From Ditibartonella apihabitans (GTDB taxonomy: Bacteria; Pseudomonadota; Alphaproteobacteria; Rhizobiales; Rhizobiaceae), in contig NZ_CP015820.1 of assembly GCF_002007485.1 (NCBI RefSeq), positions 1,116,001 to 1,180,000 on the forward strand: a stretch of 64,000 nucleotides of DNA, given 5' to 3'. How positions within the stretch are numbered: position 1 is the stretch's first letter; the number at the start of each line of letters is the position of its first letter. The position numbers and the translations under genes were made by a program. This document shows, piece by piece, positions 31,935-42,252 of the stretch. The notes beneath the pieces were generated by a model. That model saw only the letters and a program-made list of their open reading frames with translations. It was not told the DNA's origin and searched no databases.

Positions 31935-32030
31935 ATGAAAAAAACCTTCTACGCCCGACTTGGGATTGGCGTCTATTTGCGGATGTTAAATTTTGAACAA
32001 TTTTTAGCCAATGTCTTGAAAGTCGACTAA
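31935..32030 (+). CDS. Candidate 31-residue small protein
   Basis: ATG 31935 has a strong GAGAGGAG ribosome binding site 4-5 bases upstream and encodes MKKTFYARLGIGVYLRML and 13 more residues before TAA. No family is recognised. The 3' end overlaps the -35 element of the candidate hsp20 promoter. It may be a chance ORF. Confidence 0.25.
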   Translation: MKKTFYARLGIGVYLRMLNFEQFLANVLKVD

Positions 32031-32043
32031 TTAATAACCAGAT
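32015..32043 (+). promoter_or_regulatory. Candidate heat-shock sigma factor (RpoH) promoter for hsp20
   Basis: CTTGAA (32015-32020), exactly 17 bases, then CCAGAT (32038-32043). This fits the rhizobial RpoH consensus CTTGAA-N17-CCANAT as I recall it. It would give a leader of about 95 bases. In that leader, ATTGCC (32100-32105) can pair with GGCAAT (32136-32141) beside the Shine-Dalgarno, a possible thermosensor of the ROSE kind. The pairing is short and unproven. Confidence 0.5.
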
Positions 32044-32145
32044 AAGCTTTGCGATCGCCGATACGGGGTCGTTGGTTATATTGATCTGCCTTTTTGGAGA
32101 TTGCCGTAACCAAACAAATCGTCGCTCTGAAGGAGGGCAATTATT

Positions 32146-32634
32146 ATGCGTCAAGTAGATTTTTCACCATTATATCGTTCAACTGTCGGTTTTGACCGTT
32201 TATTCAATATGTTTGATACGATGACACAACCGGAGAGTGTTCAAGCTTATCCTCCGTATAATATCGAACGGTTGAGCGAGAATTCCTATCGGATTTCCAT
32301 GGCGGTGGCCGGATTTTCCGAAGATGAAATTGATATTGAAGCACAAAGCCATCAACTCACTGTAAAGGGTGAGAAATCACATGAAGAAGAAAATGATGAA
32401 GGTGATTTTCTCTATCGCGGAATTGCTTCGCGGTCCTTTGAACGTCGCTTCCAATTAGCTGATCACGTTGAAGTGGTTGGCGCACAGCTTCAAAATGGTT
32501 TGCTTCATATTGAATTGAAACGGGAAATTCCCGAAGAAATGAAGCCGCGTAAAATAGCGGTGCAGACTCCAAAAGCTTCTAACACTAACAAGCGTGTTCA
32601 AAAACATGATGTGGAAGTTGAAGCAGCGGAATAA
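32146..32634 (+). CDS. Small heat shock protein, Hsp20/IbpA family
   Basis: ATP-independent holdase chaperone, 162 residues. The alpha-crystallin domain spans about residues 36-130: the start is YNIERLSENSYRISMAVAGF, and it contains the typical FLYRGIASRSFERRFQLADHV segment and LQNGLLHIEL. The AAGGAGGG ribosome binding site is very strong. An RpoH-type promoter lies upstream and a strong terminator follows, so it is a single-gene heat-shock unit. Confidence 0.95.
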   Translation: MRQVDFSPLYRSTVGFDRLFNMFDTMTQPESVQAYPPYNIERLSENSYRISMAVAGFSEDEIDIEAQSHQLTVKGEKSHEEENDEGDFLYRGIASRSFERRFQLADHVEVVGAQLQNGLLHIELKREIPEEMKPRKIAVQTPKASNTNKRVQKHDVEVEAAE

Positions 32635-32657
32635 TTATTCCTGAATGTTGACTTCGG

Positions 32658-32698
32658 AAAGCGTGTTGGTCTGTCAATGACAGGCCTCACGCTTTTTT
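32658..32698 (+). terminator. Intrinsic terminator after hsp20
   Basis: Outer arms AAAGCGTG (32658-32665) and CACGCTTT (32688-32695) enclose an inner hairpin (CTGTC/GACAG). A T-run reaches 32698. Confidence 0.88.
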
Positions 32699-33116
32699 AT
32701 TATCGATTTTTGTCTGAAATGAATGTACCGGAATGAATTTTTGCTCTACTCAAACCTTGAATTTTAGTCGACAATAATTGAAGCGCGTTTTTAAAACCAC
32801 TATTCCAATCTTTATCCGGAGAGGCACTTCGCCTGCCACAGACTCTCGGGGATTTTTAAAGGAGAGGAAGCCTTTTTCTTCCAGCTAAAAAATAAATGAA
32901 ACGAAATATCATAATTAAAATAATAAAAATAAATTAAATAAACAATTATTGAAATAATATTTCAATTTTTACGTTTAGCAGTTGAAAACTTAGAATCTTT
33001 CTGACATAGCTTCTTAAACGAGAGATTACGCCGTGCTAACAATGCTATTTGAAGACTAAAAACAGCAAATTTCTGGCGTAGTTTTCATATTGGTTTGTGA
33101 AAAAAGGGCTTTCTAA
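32699..33116. other. Upstream region of gltB
   Basis: A 418-bp AT-rich region ahead of gltB, presumably its promoter and leader. It contains a GC-rich segment with short hairpins (32818-32856), a polypurine segment (32858-32872), and an AT-only 8-bp inverted repeat (32948-32955 with 32959-32966) followed by TTTT. The repeat could be a regulator site (Lrp-type sites are AT-rich) or a weak terminator. No riboswitch class was recognised. Confidence 0.4.
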
Positions 33117-36100
33117 ATGTCGGATAGCGTTATTTCAGGTAATAAAATTACTCAAAATGGTTCAATAACGTCATCATTGGCGGGCGCAGGGGCCACGTCG
33201 GCTTATGGAATTCCGGCCGCGCAAGGACTTTATAGCCCTAAAAATGAGCATGATGCTTGCGGGGTGGGATTTATTGCACAGTTGAAAAATGTAAAATCCC
33301 ACAAGATCATTGAAGATGGGCTTTTCATGCTTGAAAATCTCACTCACAGGGGTGCGGTTGGGGCAGATCCTTTGGTGGGAGATGGTGCAGGTATATTGGT
33401 CCAGATACCGGACCGTTTTTTTCGTGAAGTTATGGCCGAACAGGGCGTGGAATTGCCGAAAGCCGGTCAATATGCTGTCGGACATATATTCATGCCGCGC
33501 GACGAAGCGATGCGTGCCCATATCGAGCAGATTGTCAAGGAAGTTATTGCCTCGGAAGGCCAGCATTTTATTGCCTTTCGTGATGTGCCGGTTGATAATT
33601 CTTCGCTCTCGAAAGCGCCTGCGATTGTTGCAACAGAGCCGGTTCATCGGCAGGTTTTTATCGGTCGCGACCCGTCTATAAAATCGGATGACGATTTTGA
33701 ACGGCGGCTTTTTGTGCTGCGCAAGGTTATCTCGAACAGAATCTTCCATGAGACAGGTGGCAGAGATAATGGCTTTTATGTCGTTTGTCTGTCGTCCCGC
33801 ACTGTCATTTACAAAGGCATGTTTTTGGCCTTTCAAGTCGGTGCTTATTACAAAGATTTGCAGGATGAACGTTTTGAAAGTGCTTTGGCGCTTGTGCACC
33901 AGCGGTTTTCAACCAATACTTTTCCATCCTGGAAACTTGCCCACCCTTATCGGATGATTGCTCATAATGGTGAAATCAATACGCTGAGAGGAAATGTCAA
34001 CTGGATGGCTGCCCGTCAGGCTTCGGTCGATTCAGAGCTTTACGGCAATGATATTTCAAAACTCTGGCCAATTTCCTATGAAGGACAATCGGATACAGCC
34101 TGTTTTGATAACGCTTTGGAATTTTTATATGAGGGTGGTTACTCGCTCCCTCATGCGATGATGATGCTCATTCCGGAAGCCTGGGCAGGAAATAGTCTGA
34201 TGAGTGTCGAACGGCGTTCGTTCTATGAATACCATGCGGCATTGATGGAACCGTGGGATGGACCGGCAGCAATTGCCTTCACCGATGGTCGCCAGATAGG
34301 TGCAACGCTTGATCGTAATGGTCTGCGTCCGGCGCGCTATATCGTGACAGATAATGATTATGTCATCATGGCTTCGGAAGCCGGCGTTATTCCGGTTGAA
34401 GAAAAGCACATTATTCGCAAGTGGCGTTTGCAGCCGGGCAAAATGTTGCTCATCAATCTGGAGGAAGGGCGCATTGTATCGGATGAAGAAATAAAGTCCG
34501 AAATTGCCTCCAAGCATCCTTATCGTCAATGGCTCGATAACACCCAGCTTATTCTGGAAGATCTTGCTCCCGTCGAACCGCGGTCTTTACGCAAGGATGT
34601 GTCGCTGCTCGACCGTCAACAGGCGTTCGGCTATACGCAGGAAGACAAGAAGTTTCTGCTTTCACCAATGGCAACAACCGGACAAGAGCCGATCGGCTCA
34701 ATGGGTGTTGATACACCGATCTCGGCAATGTCCGATAAATCCAAACTGCTTTATACTTATTTCAAGCAGAACTTTGCGCAAGTTACCAATCCGCCAATTG
34801 ATCCAATCCGTGAAGAGCTGGTGATGAGTCTCGTCTCTTTCATCGGTCCACGTCCGAATATATTCGATTTGGTAGGAACCTCGCGTCGCAAGCGTCTGGA
34901 AGTTCGTCAACCGATTTTGACAAACGGCGATCTCGAAAAAATCCGCGCTATTGGCCAGACGGAAGACCACTTTGATACAAAGACAATTGATATAACCTAT
35001 TCCGTTCAGGAAGGGGCAGAAGGGCTTGAAGGTGCGGTCGAACGCCTCTGTGAGCGTGCAGAAGCAGCGGTTCACGGTGGTTATAATATTATCATTCTGT
35101 CCGATCGACAGATTGGACCGGACCGTATTCCTATTCCTGCATTGCTTGCGACAGCTGCTGTTCACCATCATCTCATCAGAAAAGGGTTGCGCACGTCCGT
35201 CGGATTGGTTGTCGAAACTGGCGAACCTCGAGAAATTCATCATTTCTGTTGCCTTGCAGGCTACGGGGCAGAGGCGATTAACCCGTATCTCGCATTCGAC
35301 ACATTGATCGACATGTTCGAGCGCGGGGAATTTCCGAAAGAAGTTGAAGAGCACGAAGTAATTTATCGTTATATAAAATCGATTGGCAAAGGTATGCTCA
35401 AGGTTATGTCCAAAATGGGCATATCAACCTATCAATCCTATTGTGGCGCGCAAATATTCGATGCAGTCGGGCTAAAACAGTCTTTTGTTGACCGTTTCTT
35501 TACGGGTACAGCAACCACAATCGAAGGGGTCGATCTGGACCAGATTGCGGCTGAAACAGTTAAACGCCATACATCCGCATTCAGCAATGATCCTGTTCTC
35601 CTCCATTCGCTTGATGTTGGCGGTGAATATGCATATCGTATTCGTGGTGAAGCGCATATCTGGACGCCAGATGCAGTTGCAAGTTTGCAGCATTCTGTTC
35701 GCACATCCAATCCGGCGCTTTTTACGGCTTATTCACAACGTATAAACGGTGAAACCGCCCGTGCAAAAACCATTCGTGGTCTTTTCAAAATCAAAAGCGC
35801 AGAAGAGCGTGGTGCGAAACCCGTCGCTATCGAGGACGTTGAACCGGCTACCGAAATTGTAAAGCGATTTTCAACCGGTGCAATGTCGTTCGGCTCGATC
35901 TCGCGTGAGGCTCACACGACATTGGCTCGTGCCATGAATAAAATCGGCGGAAAATCCAACACCGGTGAAGGTGGTGAAGAGCCTGATCGTCTTTATCCTT
36001 TGCCGGACGGTACACAAAATCCGGAACGGTCGGCTATCAAGCAGGTGGCTTCCGGACGTTTTGGGGTAACGGCAGAATATCTTGTTAATGCCGATGTTAT

Positions 36101-37844
36101 ACAAATCAAGGTAGCGCAAGGTGCCAAGCCTGGTGAAGGTGGACAATTACCGGGGCATAAAGTTGACGCTATTATTGCCAAAACGCGTCACTCGACGCAG
36201 GGTGTCGGTTTGATTTCACCGCCTCCACATCACGATATCTACTCGATCGAAGATTTGGCGCAGCTCATTTTTGACCTGAAAAATGTCAATGAATTTGCAG
36301 ACATTTCTGTAAAACTTGTGTCGGAAGTAGGTGTTGGAACAGTTGCGGCAGGTGTTGCCAAGGCTCGTGCCGATCACATTACGATTTCCGGTTATGACGG
36401 TGGTACGGGAGCTTCTCCTTTGACCTCGGTCAGGAACGCCGGTTCATCGTGGGAAATGGGACTTGCCGAAACCCAGCAAACGCTGGTTCTCAATGGTTTG
36501 CGTTCGCGTGTTGCATTACAGGTTGATGGCGGTTTAAGAACAGGTCGCGATGTCATTATCGGGGCGCTTCTCGGGGCTGACGAATTCGGCTTTGCGACAG
36601 CTCCGCTGATTGCTGCAGGCTGTGTCATGATGCGCAAATGCCATCTTAACACATGCCCGACCGGCGTTGCGACACAGGATCCCGTATTGCGTAAGCGTTT
36701 CAAAGGAACGCCGGAACATGTGATCAACTTCTTCTTTTATCTTGCCGAAGAAGTACGCGCTATTCTGGCACATATGGGCTTCAAAAAACTCGACGATATT
36801 ATTGGTCAATCGGATTTGTTGGATAAACAGCCGGCGATCGATCATTGGAAAGCAAAGGGTCTCGATTTCAGTCGTATCTTCTATAAGCCCGATGCCGAAA
36901 AGAAACAGACAAGGCACACGGAACATCAACATCATCCGATTGAGGATGTGCTTGACCGTAAGCTGATTGAGCGCGCTTCGGCAGCTCTCGAAACAAAAAA
37001 GCCTGTCGAGTTTGAAACGCTTATACGCAACGTTGACAGATCTGCCGGTGCAATGCTCTCTGGCGAAGTGGCGAGACGTTATCGTCAAAGGGGATTGCCG
37101 GATAACACCATAAACGTTCATTTCAGGGGCACAGCCGGTCAGTCATTTGGTGCTTTCCTTGCCAAGGGGATAACCTTCGACCTTATTGGCGACGGTAATG
37201 ATTATGTTGGCAAAGGTCTTTCTGGCGGCAGAATTATTGTTCGTCCACCTGAAGACAGCAATGTTGTCGCCGAGGATTCAATTATTGTCGGAAATACCGT
37301 TCTTTATGGCGGGATTGAAGGCGAATGTTATTTCCGCGGTGTGGCAGGCGAACGTTTTGCCGTGCGTAATTCCGGCGTTGCTGCGGTCGTTGAGGGAGTT
37401 GGCGATCATGGTTGCGAATATATGACCGGCGGTATCGTTGTCGTAATCGGCAAGACCGGCAGAAATTTTGCTGCCGGCATGTCTGGTGGCGTTGCCTATG
37501 TACTCGATGAAGCAGGTGATTTTGCTAAAAGATGCAACATGGCGATGGTTGAACTCGAACCTGTTCCCGAAGAAGATGATATGCTTGAAAAACTTCATCA
37601 TCACGGTGGTGACCTCATGCATAAAGGTCGGGTAGATGTCTCGGCCAATATGACCCACCATGATGAAGAGCGACTGGCCCAACTGATTGCCAATCATCTG
37701 CATTACACTGGCTCGGCACGGGCCAAGGAAATTCTGGATAATTGGGATCAATATCGTCCGAAATTTGTAAAAATTATGCCGGTCGAATATCGCCGTGCTT
37801 TGGAAGAAATGGAACAGATGCGCATGGAAACGGCTGCTGAATAA
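33117..37844 (+). CDS. gltB: Glutamate synthase (NADPH) large subunit
   Basis: Makes two glutamates from glutamine and 2-oxoglutarate. At 1575 residues it has full family length. The class II glutaminase nucleophile is Cys48 in HDACGVGF, which in relatives becomes the N-terminus after removal of the propeptide. The central domain and FMN-binding synthase domain follow, with [11 protein letters not shown], and a [3Fe-4S] cysteine cluster near residues 1169-1180 ([15 protein letters not shown]). The C-terminal GXGXG beta-helix domain has [15 protein letters not shown]. gltD follows after about 45 bp. It appears intact despite many homopolymers. Confidence 0.98.
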   Translation: MSDSVISGNKITQNGSITSSLAGAGATSAYGIPAAQGLYSPKNEHDACGVGFIAQLKNVKSHKIIEDGLFMLENLTHRGAVGADPLVGDGAGILVQIPDRFFREVMAEQGVELPKAGQYAVGHIFMPRDEAMRAHIEQIVKEVIASEGQHFIAFRDVPVDNSSLSKAPAIVATEPVHRQVFIGRDPSIKSDDDFERRLFVLRKVISNRIFHETGGRDNGFYVVCLSSRTVIYKGMFLAFQVGAYYKDLQDERFESALALVHQRFSTNTFPSWKLAHPYRMIAHNGEINTLRGNVNWMAARQASVDSELYGNDISKLWPISYEGQSDTACFDNALEFLYEGGYSLPHAMMMLIPEAWAGNSLMSVERRSFYEYHAALMEPWDGPAAIAFTDGRQIGATLDRNGLRPARYIVTDNDYVIMASEAGVIPVEEKHIIRKWRLQPGKMLLINLEEGRIVSDEEIKSEIASKHPYRQWLDNTQLILEDLAPVEPRSLRKDVSLLDRQQAFGYTQEDKKFLLSPMATTGQEPIGSMGVDTPISAMSDKSKLLYTYFKQNFAQVTNPPIDPIREELVMSLVSFIGPRPNIFDLVGTSRRKRLEVRQPILTNGDLEKIRAIGQTEDHFDTKTIDITYSVQEGAEGLEGAVERLCERAEAAVHGGYNIIILSDRQIGPDRIPIPALLATAAVHHHLIRKGLRTSVGLVVETGEPREIHHFCCLAGYGAEAINPYLAFDTLIDMFERGEFPKEVEEHEVIYRYIKSIGKGMLKVMSKMGISTYQSYCGAQIFDAVGLKQSFVDRFFTGTATTIEGVDLDQIAAETVKRHTSAFSNDPVLLHSLDVGGEYAYRIRGEAHIWTPDAVASLQHSVRTSNPALFTAYSQRINGETARAKTIRGLFKIKSAEERGAKPVAIEDVEPATEIVKRFSTGAMSFGSISREAHTTLARAMNKIGGKSNTGEGGEEPDRLYPLPDGTQNPERSAIKQVASGRFGVTAEYLVNADVIQIKVAQGAKPGEGGQLPGHKVDAIIAKTRHSTQGVGLISPPPHHDIYSIEDLAQLIFDLKNVNEFADISVKLVSEVGVGTVAAGVAKARADHITISGYDGGTGASPLTSVRNAGSSWEMGLAETQQTLVLNGLRSRVALQVDGGLRTGRDVIIGALLGADEFGFATAPLIAAGCVMMRKCHLNTCPTGVATQDPVLRKRFKGTPEHVINFFFYLAEEVRAILAHMGFKKLDDIIGQSDLLDKQPAIDHWKAKGLDFSRIFYKPDAEKKQTRHTEHQHHPIEDVLDRKLIERASAALETKKPVEFETLIRNVDRSAGAMLSGEVARRYRQRGLPDNTINVHFRGTAGQSFGAFLAKGITFDLIGDGNDYVGKGLSGGRIIVRPPEDSNVVAEDSIIVGNTVLYGGIEGECYFRGVAGERFAVRNSGVAAVVEGVGDHGCEYMTGGIVVVIGKTGRNFAAGMSGGVAYVLDEAGDFAKRCNMAMVELEPVPEEDDMLEKLHHHGGDLMHKGRVDVSANMTHHDEERLAQLIANHLHYTGSARAKEILDNWDQYRPKFVKIMPVEYRRALEEMEQMRMETAAE

Positions 37845-37889
37845 CAGCAGCCGGTGTCCATAGTGCAAACTTCAGATACGGAAACAAAA

Positions 37890-39344
37890 ATGGGTAAAGT
37901 AACCGGTTTTCTTGAAATAGATCGCCAATCTCAAAAGTATCAGCCAGCTTCTGATCGCATCCGCCATTTTCGGGAATTTACTATTCCGATGTCCGAAGCA
38001 GAGGTGCAGAAACAGGCCGCGCGCTGTATGGATTGTGGCATTCCTTACTGTCATGGTTCGACGGGGTGTCCCGTCAATAACCAGATACCGGATTGGAATG
38101 ACCTTGTTTATAAAGGCAATTGGAAGGAAGCGATTAACAATCTTCTGTCCACAAACAATTTTCCTGAATTTACAGGCCGCGTTTGTCCGGCACCTTGTGA
38201 AGAGGCCTGTACGCTCAATCTTGAGGATGTTCCTGTAACAATCAAGACAATCGAGCAGACATTGGCTGACAAGGCTTTTGCACTTGGTTTTTTTGCGCCT
38301 CAACCTAATGAGGCGAAAACAGGAAAAAAAGTTGCCATTATCGGATCAGGCCCATCAGGAATGGCAGCAGCGCAGCAACTTGCCCGTGCTGGTCATATGG
38401 TTGATGTTTACGAACGTGAAAGCCGTCCGGGAGGGCTTTTACGTTACGGCATTCCCGATTTTAAGATGGAAAAACATCATATCGATCGTCGTATCGAACA
38501 ATTGGAAGGCGAGGGTGTCACTTTCTATTGCGGTGTCAATATCGGCGTCGACAAGGCGGTTGATGATCTGTTAACCAATTATGACGCGGTTCTTTATTGC
38601 GGTGGTTCTGAAACGCCACGCAAGATCGATATTCCGGGCATCCATTTTCAAGGTGTGCATGACGCCATGTGTTATCTCGTTCAGCAAAATAAACGTGTTG
38701 GGCGTGAAAATATCGAATCAGTCGGCTGGCCTTCGCCACCCATTATTGCTGATGGAAAACATGTTGTTGTCGTTGGCGGCGGGGACACCGCCTCGGATTG
38801 TGTGGGAACGGCTTTCCGCCAGGGTGCAGTGAAGGTAACCCAGTTGGATATTCGTCCTCAGCCACCAGAAAAAGAAGATAAACTCAGCGTTTGGCCTTAT
38901 TGGGCTACCAAAATGCGCACCTCGACCAGTCAGGCGGAAGGTGCAGAACGCGAATTTCAGGTTGCTACACTCGAGTTTGTTGCTGAAAATGGCGAATTGA
39001 CCCATGTAAAATGTTGTCATGTCGATGAACAACGTAAACCGATAGCCGGTACCGAGTTTTTTATTCGAGCTGATCTTGCATTTGTCGCAATCGGTTTTGC
39101 CGGACCATTCGAAGCTGGTGTTTGTAGCGAGTTGGGAGACCGTCTGAAGTTGAAGGTTGACCGTCGCGGAGCGCATTCTGTCTTGGCCGATACGAACAAT
39201 TATAAAACCAGTGTCGATAAGCTTTTTGCAGCCGGTGACGTGAGACGCGGCCAATCACTCGTTGTTTGGGCAATCAGGGAAGGGCGGCAGGCTGCTCGTG
39301 CCATTGATGAATTCCTGATGGGAGAGACATTGCTGCCTCGTTAA
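37890..39344 (+). CDS. gltD: Glutamate synthase (NADPH) small subunit
   Basis: FAD and [4Fe-4S] subunit that delivers electrons from NADPH to GltB. The start is taken at ATG 37890 ([12 protein letters not shown]), the conserved N-terminus; an in-frame GTG at 37854 would add 12 unconserved residues. It has 484 residues: the cysteine motifs CMDCGIPYC and CPAPCEEAC for Fe-S clusters, the FAD fold [10 protein letters not shown], and the NADPH fold GGGDTASDC. It is co-transcribed with gltB and followed by a strong terminator. Confidence 0.97.
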   Translation: MGKVTGFLEIDRQSQKYQPASDRIRHFREFTIPMSEAEVQKQAARCMDCGIPYCHGSTGCPVNNQIPDWNDLVYKGNWKEAINNLLSTNNFPEFTGRVCPAPCEEACTLNLEDVPVTIKTIEQTLADKAFALGFFAPQPNEAKTGKKVAIIGSGPSGMAAAQQLARAGHMVDVYERESRPGGLLRYGIPDFKMEKHHIDRRIEQLEGEGVTFYCGVNIGVDKAVDDLLTNYDAVLYCGGSETPRKIDIPGIHFQGVHDAMCYLVQQNKRVGRENIESVGWPSPPIIADGKHVVVVGGGDTASDCVGTAFRQGAVKVTQLDIRPQPPEKEDKLSVWPYWATKMRTSTSQAEGAEREFQVATLEFVAENGELTHVKCCHVDEQRKPIAGTEFFIRADLAFVAIGFAGPFEAGVCSELGDRLKLKVDRRGAHSVLADTNNYKTSVDKLFAAGDVRRGQSLVVWAIREGRQAARAIDEFLMGETLLPR

Positions 39345-39390
39345 ATCGACGACAGAGAGCGGGTTACCCGCGATAGACCGTGTATTTCGA

Positions 39391-39416
39391 GGCTCCGGAC
39401 TTTCCGGAGCCTTTTT
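39391..39416 (+). terminator. Intrinsic terminator after gltD
   Basis: Perfect 8-bp GC-rich arms (39391-39398 and 39404-39411) with a 5-base loop, then TTTTT. Confidence 0.95.
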
Positions 39417-39627
39417 ATATTTAACGTTTTTAATGAAAGTTATTTAAGCAAATTGCGCCGAAGCAATCGTAGGCGATAAGCGAAAGCGACAATTGTTTCA
39501 TGCGCATTTCATCAATTCACTGGAATAAGGAAAGAATAATAGTTTTGCGCCCACAGCACCATTTTGCAGTGATGAACCGGAAAACATCCGGTCGCTGAAA
39601 ACAAAGATCAAGATATTGAAAGAAGAA

Positions 39628-39704
<77 letters not shown>

Positions 39705-40156
39705 AACCGTGAAGAAGGCCTAAAATACTAGCGATATAAAGGCAAGTGAAAAATTCTTAAAAAGATCAAAATTGCTAAAACGCTATTCAATTGCGTTGTT
39801 TTGTGCAAATTTGACGGGAACCCGAATTATGTTTCTCTCCGGATTTCTATAAATAATTGTAGCCTCGATTATTGACCTTATGGGATCATCATTGCGTCCC
39901 ACCGGCATTTAAATCTTTGTAAGCGAAGTTATCGTTCCCGCAAAAACCGATTCCGGTTTCTGTGTTAAATCCATTTTCAAAATGCTTTAACCCGACAATT
40001 GCTTAATCTGTCGTTTTTTCACGAAGCTAAAGACAATCCATTTGATTTTTTATCATTTTAAAAAATGTGCCGTTATTCCGAAGACGCGTAATGCCGGCAC
40101 GTGCAGAACAAACATAGGCCAGCCGGCAAAAGTCGGATTTTTAATGCGGATTTGGT
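39705..40156. other. Spacer between tRNA-Pro and the cytochrome c gene
   Basis: A 452-bp AT-rich region that should hold the tRNA-Pro promoter and the end of the cytochrome transcript. No gene, repeat or convincing hairpin is evident. Confidence 0.4.
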
Positions 40157-40555
40157 TTATTTTTTATCGGGAACAGGCAAGACCGAATTCAGATACGCAA
40201 TGAGGTCATCAATATCCGAATCATTATTCAGGCGAATGGATGCCATGCGCGTTCCTTTTACCATCCCTTGCGGGTTATGAAGATAGGTTATGAGTGTCTC
40301 TCTATTCCAGATAAGGCCATTTTGACCGGCATTCACCATGGCAGGTGAATAACGGTAGCCTTGAAGTGTGCCGGCTCTCCGCCCGATAATGCCTTGAAGC
40401 GTCGGACCGATCCGATTGTCGGGCTTATCTGCATTATGGCAGGCGGCACAACGTTTGAAAACGATCTTTCCATTCTCGACATCAGCAGCGTAAGAGGCCG
40501 GAGCAAGTGTCAAAATGCTAAAAAATGTCAGACAAAAAATAATAAGACGACGCAT
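40157..40555 (-). CDS. Secreted class I c-type cytochrome
   Basis: Small periplasmic electron carrier. From ATG 40555 it has 132 residues: a signal peptide (MRRLIIFCLTFFSILTLAP, cleavage after SYA), one heme motif CAACH at about residues 36-40, and a distal Met ligand in KGTRMASI. An in-frame TTG at 40567 would add four residues. The KGTRM environment is like cytochrome c2/c550 proteins. Its partner (oxidase or dehydrogenase) is not in the window. Confidence 0.9.
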   Translation of the reverse strand: MRRLIIFCLTFFSILTLAPASYAADVENGKIVFKRCAACHNADKPDNRIGPTLQGIIGRRAGTLQGYRYSPAMVNAGQNGLIWNRETLITYLHNPQGMVKGTRMASIRLNNDSDIDDLIAYLNSVLPVPDKK

Positions 40556-40728
40556 CAACTTGATCAAATTTCATTCATAGAATTTTTCGTTAGACGAATA
40601 TTAGCACCAAAATTTTCGTATTGGTATTCAAAGATTGAACCCTATTTTCGAAAATCGCGATTAAATCTTGACGCGAGACGATTGAAACACCAGATTAGCA
40701 ATCGGAATTTAAAAGGAACAAGCAATCT

Positions 40729-41100
40729 ATGGCCGGATTTTCAGTAATCACAATGACAGATGCTGCCAAAGAGCGCATTCGTGACATAATGGCAAATAAC
40801 GATGCATGTGGAATCGTTGTGGGCGTAAAAAAAGGTGGATGCGCGGGTATGGAATATACTGTCGACCTCGCAAAAAACCTTGTCGAGAATGCCGATATTG
40901 CAGAAGACGACGGTGCACGCGTTTTTGTGTCTCGTGAAGCCACGCTGTTCCTGCTGGGCACACAGATCGATTTTGAAAAAACCACTTTACATACCGGATT
41001 TGTTTTTAATAACCCCAATCAGACCTCTGCTTGTGGTTGTGGAATGTCCGTTGAAATTCGTCCTGCGACCCAAGCTGATTTGGCTGTCGCCCAAAAGTAA
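40729..41100 (+). CDS. Iron-sulfur cluster assembly accessory protein, IscA/SufA type
   Basis: A-type Fe-S carrier of 123 residues with the three family cysteines: Cys38 in KKGGCAGMEY, and Cys102 and Cys104 in SACGCGMS. In rhizobia an iscA-type gene usually ends the suf operon, but here it stands alone, and sufBCDS are not in the window. The ribosome binding site AAGGAA precedes the ATG. The function as carrier or scaffold is inferred from family. Confidence 0.92.
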   Translation: MAGFSVITMTDAAKERIRDIMANNDACGIVVGVKKGGCAGMEYTVDLAKNLVENADIAEDDGARVFVSREATLFLLGTQIDFEKTTLHTGFVFNNPNQTSACGCGMSVEIRPATQADLAVAQK

Positions 41101-41126
41101 TAAGAACTGCGAAATCAGTTATGCTA

Positions 41127-41157
41127 ACCCGATCGCGATTTGATCGCGCGATAGGGT
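41127..41157. terminator. Strong hairpin between converging iscA-type gene and mazG
   Basis: Arms at 41127-41137 and 41147-41157 pair over 10 bp around one G-A mismatch, with a 9-base loop. The T-run is weak on both sides, so its role as a terminator for the converging genes is plausible but not certain. Confidence 0.45.
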
Positions 41158-41290
41158 AGATTTCATTGCGTTTCGCAGTTATTCACAAAATTTGATACCA
41201 TTAAAACTTTCGCATCATCAGAGAACAAACGTTCAGTCTTAGTTACTCGGGATTTTGCTTTCTGGGGATTTCGTTTACTGCGAATTTTGT

Positions 41291-42136
41291 TTATTGGGGA
41301 TTTGGCTGTTTTCGACGGCTTTCAACTTTGGCTTCGTTCCAGAGTTTTTCCATCTCGTCTAGAGAGGCATCATTCAGGCTTTTATTATTTTTGTTGAGCT
41401 CGTTTTCAATAAAGTTGAAACGGTAGCGGAATTTCTGGTTTGCGTTTTTTAACGTGGTTCGTGGCGAAACGCCAAGTCGTCTTGCAAGATTGAGAAGCGT
41501 AAAATAAACATCGCCGAATTCATCTTCTATGTCTTTTTTATTTTTGGATTGAAGAGCGTCTTTGAGTTCTTTTACTTCCTCGTCTATTTTTGCAAAAATA
41601 GGGGCAGGGTCTGTCCAGTCAAATCCGACTTCTGCAGCTCTCTGTTGTAACGCAATAGCTTCCTTTTCCAATGGCTGGGTGGATTTTACGCATGCGAGAT
41701 AGCCTTTTGGAGTATCGTCGGGAAGGTTTGCCGATTTTCGCTTCTCGCTCCTTTCTGCTTTTTCTTCTTTCTTTATGCGCTCCCATTCACCCTTTATAAG
41801 TCCCTTCTTTCTCTGTGCAGGAGACCCGAAAACATGGGGATGCCGACGTATCATCTTTTTTGTTATAGCATAGACAACATCACCAAAGTTGAAACTGCCT
41901 TCTTCTTCGGCCATTTGGGCATAATATACAACTTGCAAGAGCAAATCTCCAAGCTCCTCACAAAGATCATATTTATCGTTCCGTTCGATTGCATCGGCTA
42001 CTTCGTAAACTTCTTCAACAGTATAAGGGATTATGGATTTGAAATCCTGTTTCTGGTCCCAAGGACAACCTGTTTCAGGATCTCTCAGGGCTTTCATAAT
42101 TTCGATCAGACGGTCAATATTGTTTGATGGTTCCAT
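41291..42136 (-). CDS. mazG: Nucleoside triphosphate pyrophosphohydrolase MazG
   Basis: Hydrolyses (d)NTPs to NMP and pyrophosphate, limiting misincorporation. The start is set at ATG 42136 (MEPSNNIDRLIEIM), the family N-terminus, although the frame is open further upstream. It has 281 residues with two MazG repeats: GCPWDQKQDFKSI with EEVYEVADAI and ELGDLLLQVV in the first, FDWTDP with EEVKELKDAL and DEFGDVYFTLLNLARR in the second. It is divergent from galE with a 116-bp gap. Confidence 0.94.
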   Translation of the reverse strand: MEPSNNIDRLIEIMKALRDPETGCPWDQKQDFKSIIPYTVEEVYEVADAIERNDKYDLCEELGDLLLQVVYYAQMAEEEGSFNFGDVVYAITKKMIRRHPHVFGSPAQRKKGLIKGEWERIKKEEKAERSEKRKSANLPDDTPKGYLACVKSTQPLEKEAIALQQRAAEVGFDWTDPAPIFAKIDEEVKELKDALQSKNKKDIEDEFGDVYFTLLNLARRLGVSPRTTLKNANQKFRYRFNFIENELNKNNKSLNDASLDEMEKLWNEAKVESRRKQPNPQ

Positions 42137-42252
42137 GATGAAAAATCTTTCTGATATTAAAAAAATGCAATAATTTATTCCATTCAACGGCTTGTCAGTG
42201 ATAAAGAATTCTTTCATAAAAGTCACATGTCTTGTGGTCTATAGGTTGCATT

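Larger units (their letters stand above)
31794..32145. other. Upstream region of hsp20
   Basis: A 352-bp region between the divergent hydrolase and hsp20 genes. It contains a candidate 31-codon ORF (31935-32030), an RpoH-type promoter (32015-32043) and a roughly 95-base leader for hsp20. No other gene is supported. Confidence 0.5.

Noticed and set aside
32818..32900. Segment with GGAGAG and ACTCTC upstream of gltB resembling a glycine riboswitch core
   Set aside because: The two elements are only about 25 bases apart and the conserved GCCGAAGG-type core is missing, so there is no room for an aptamer.
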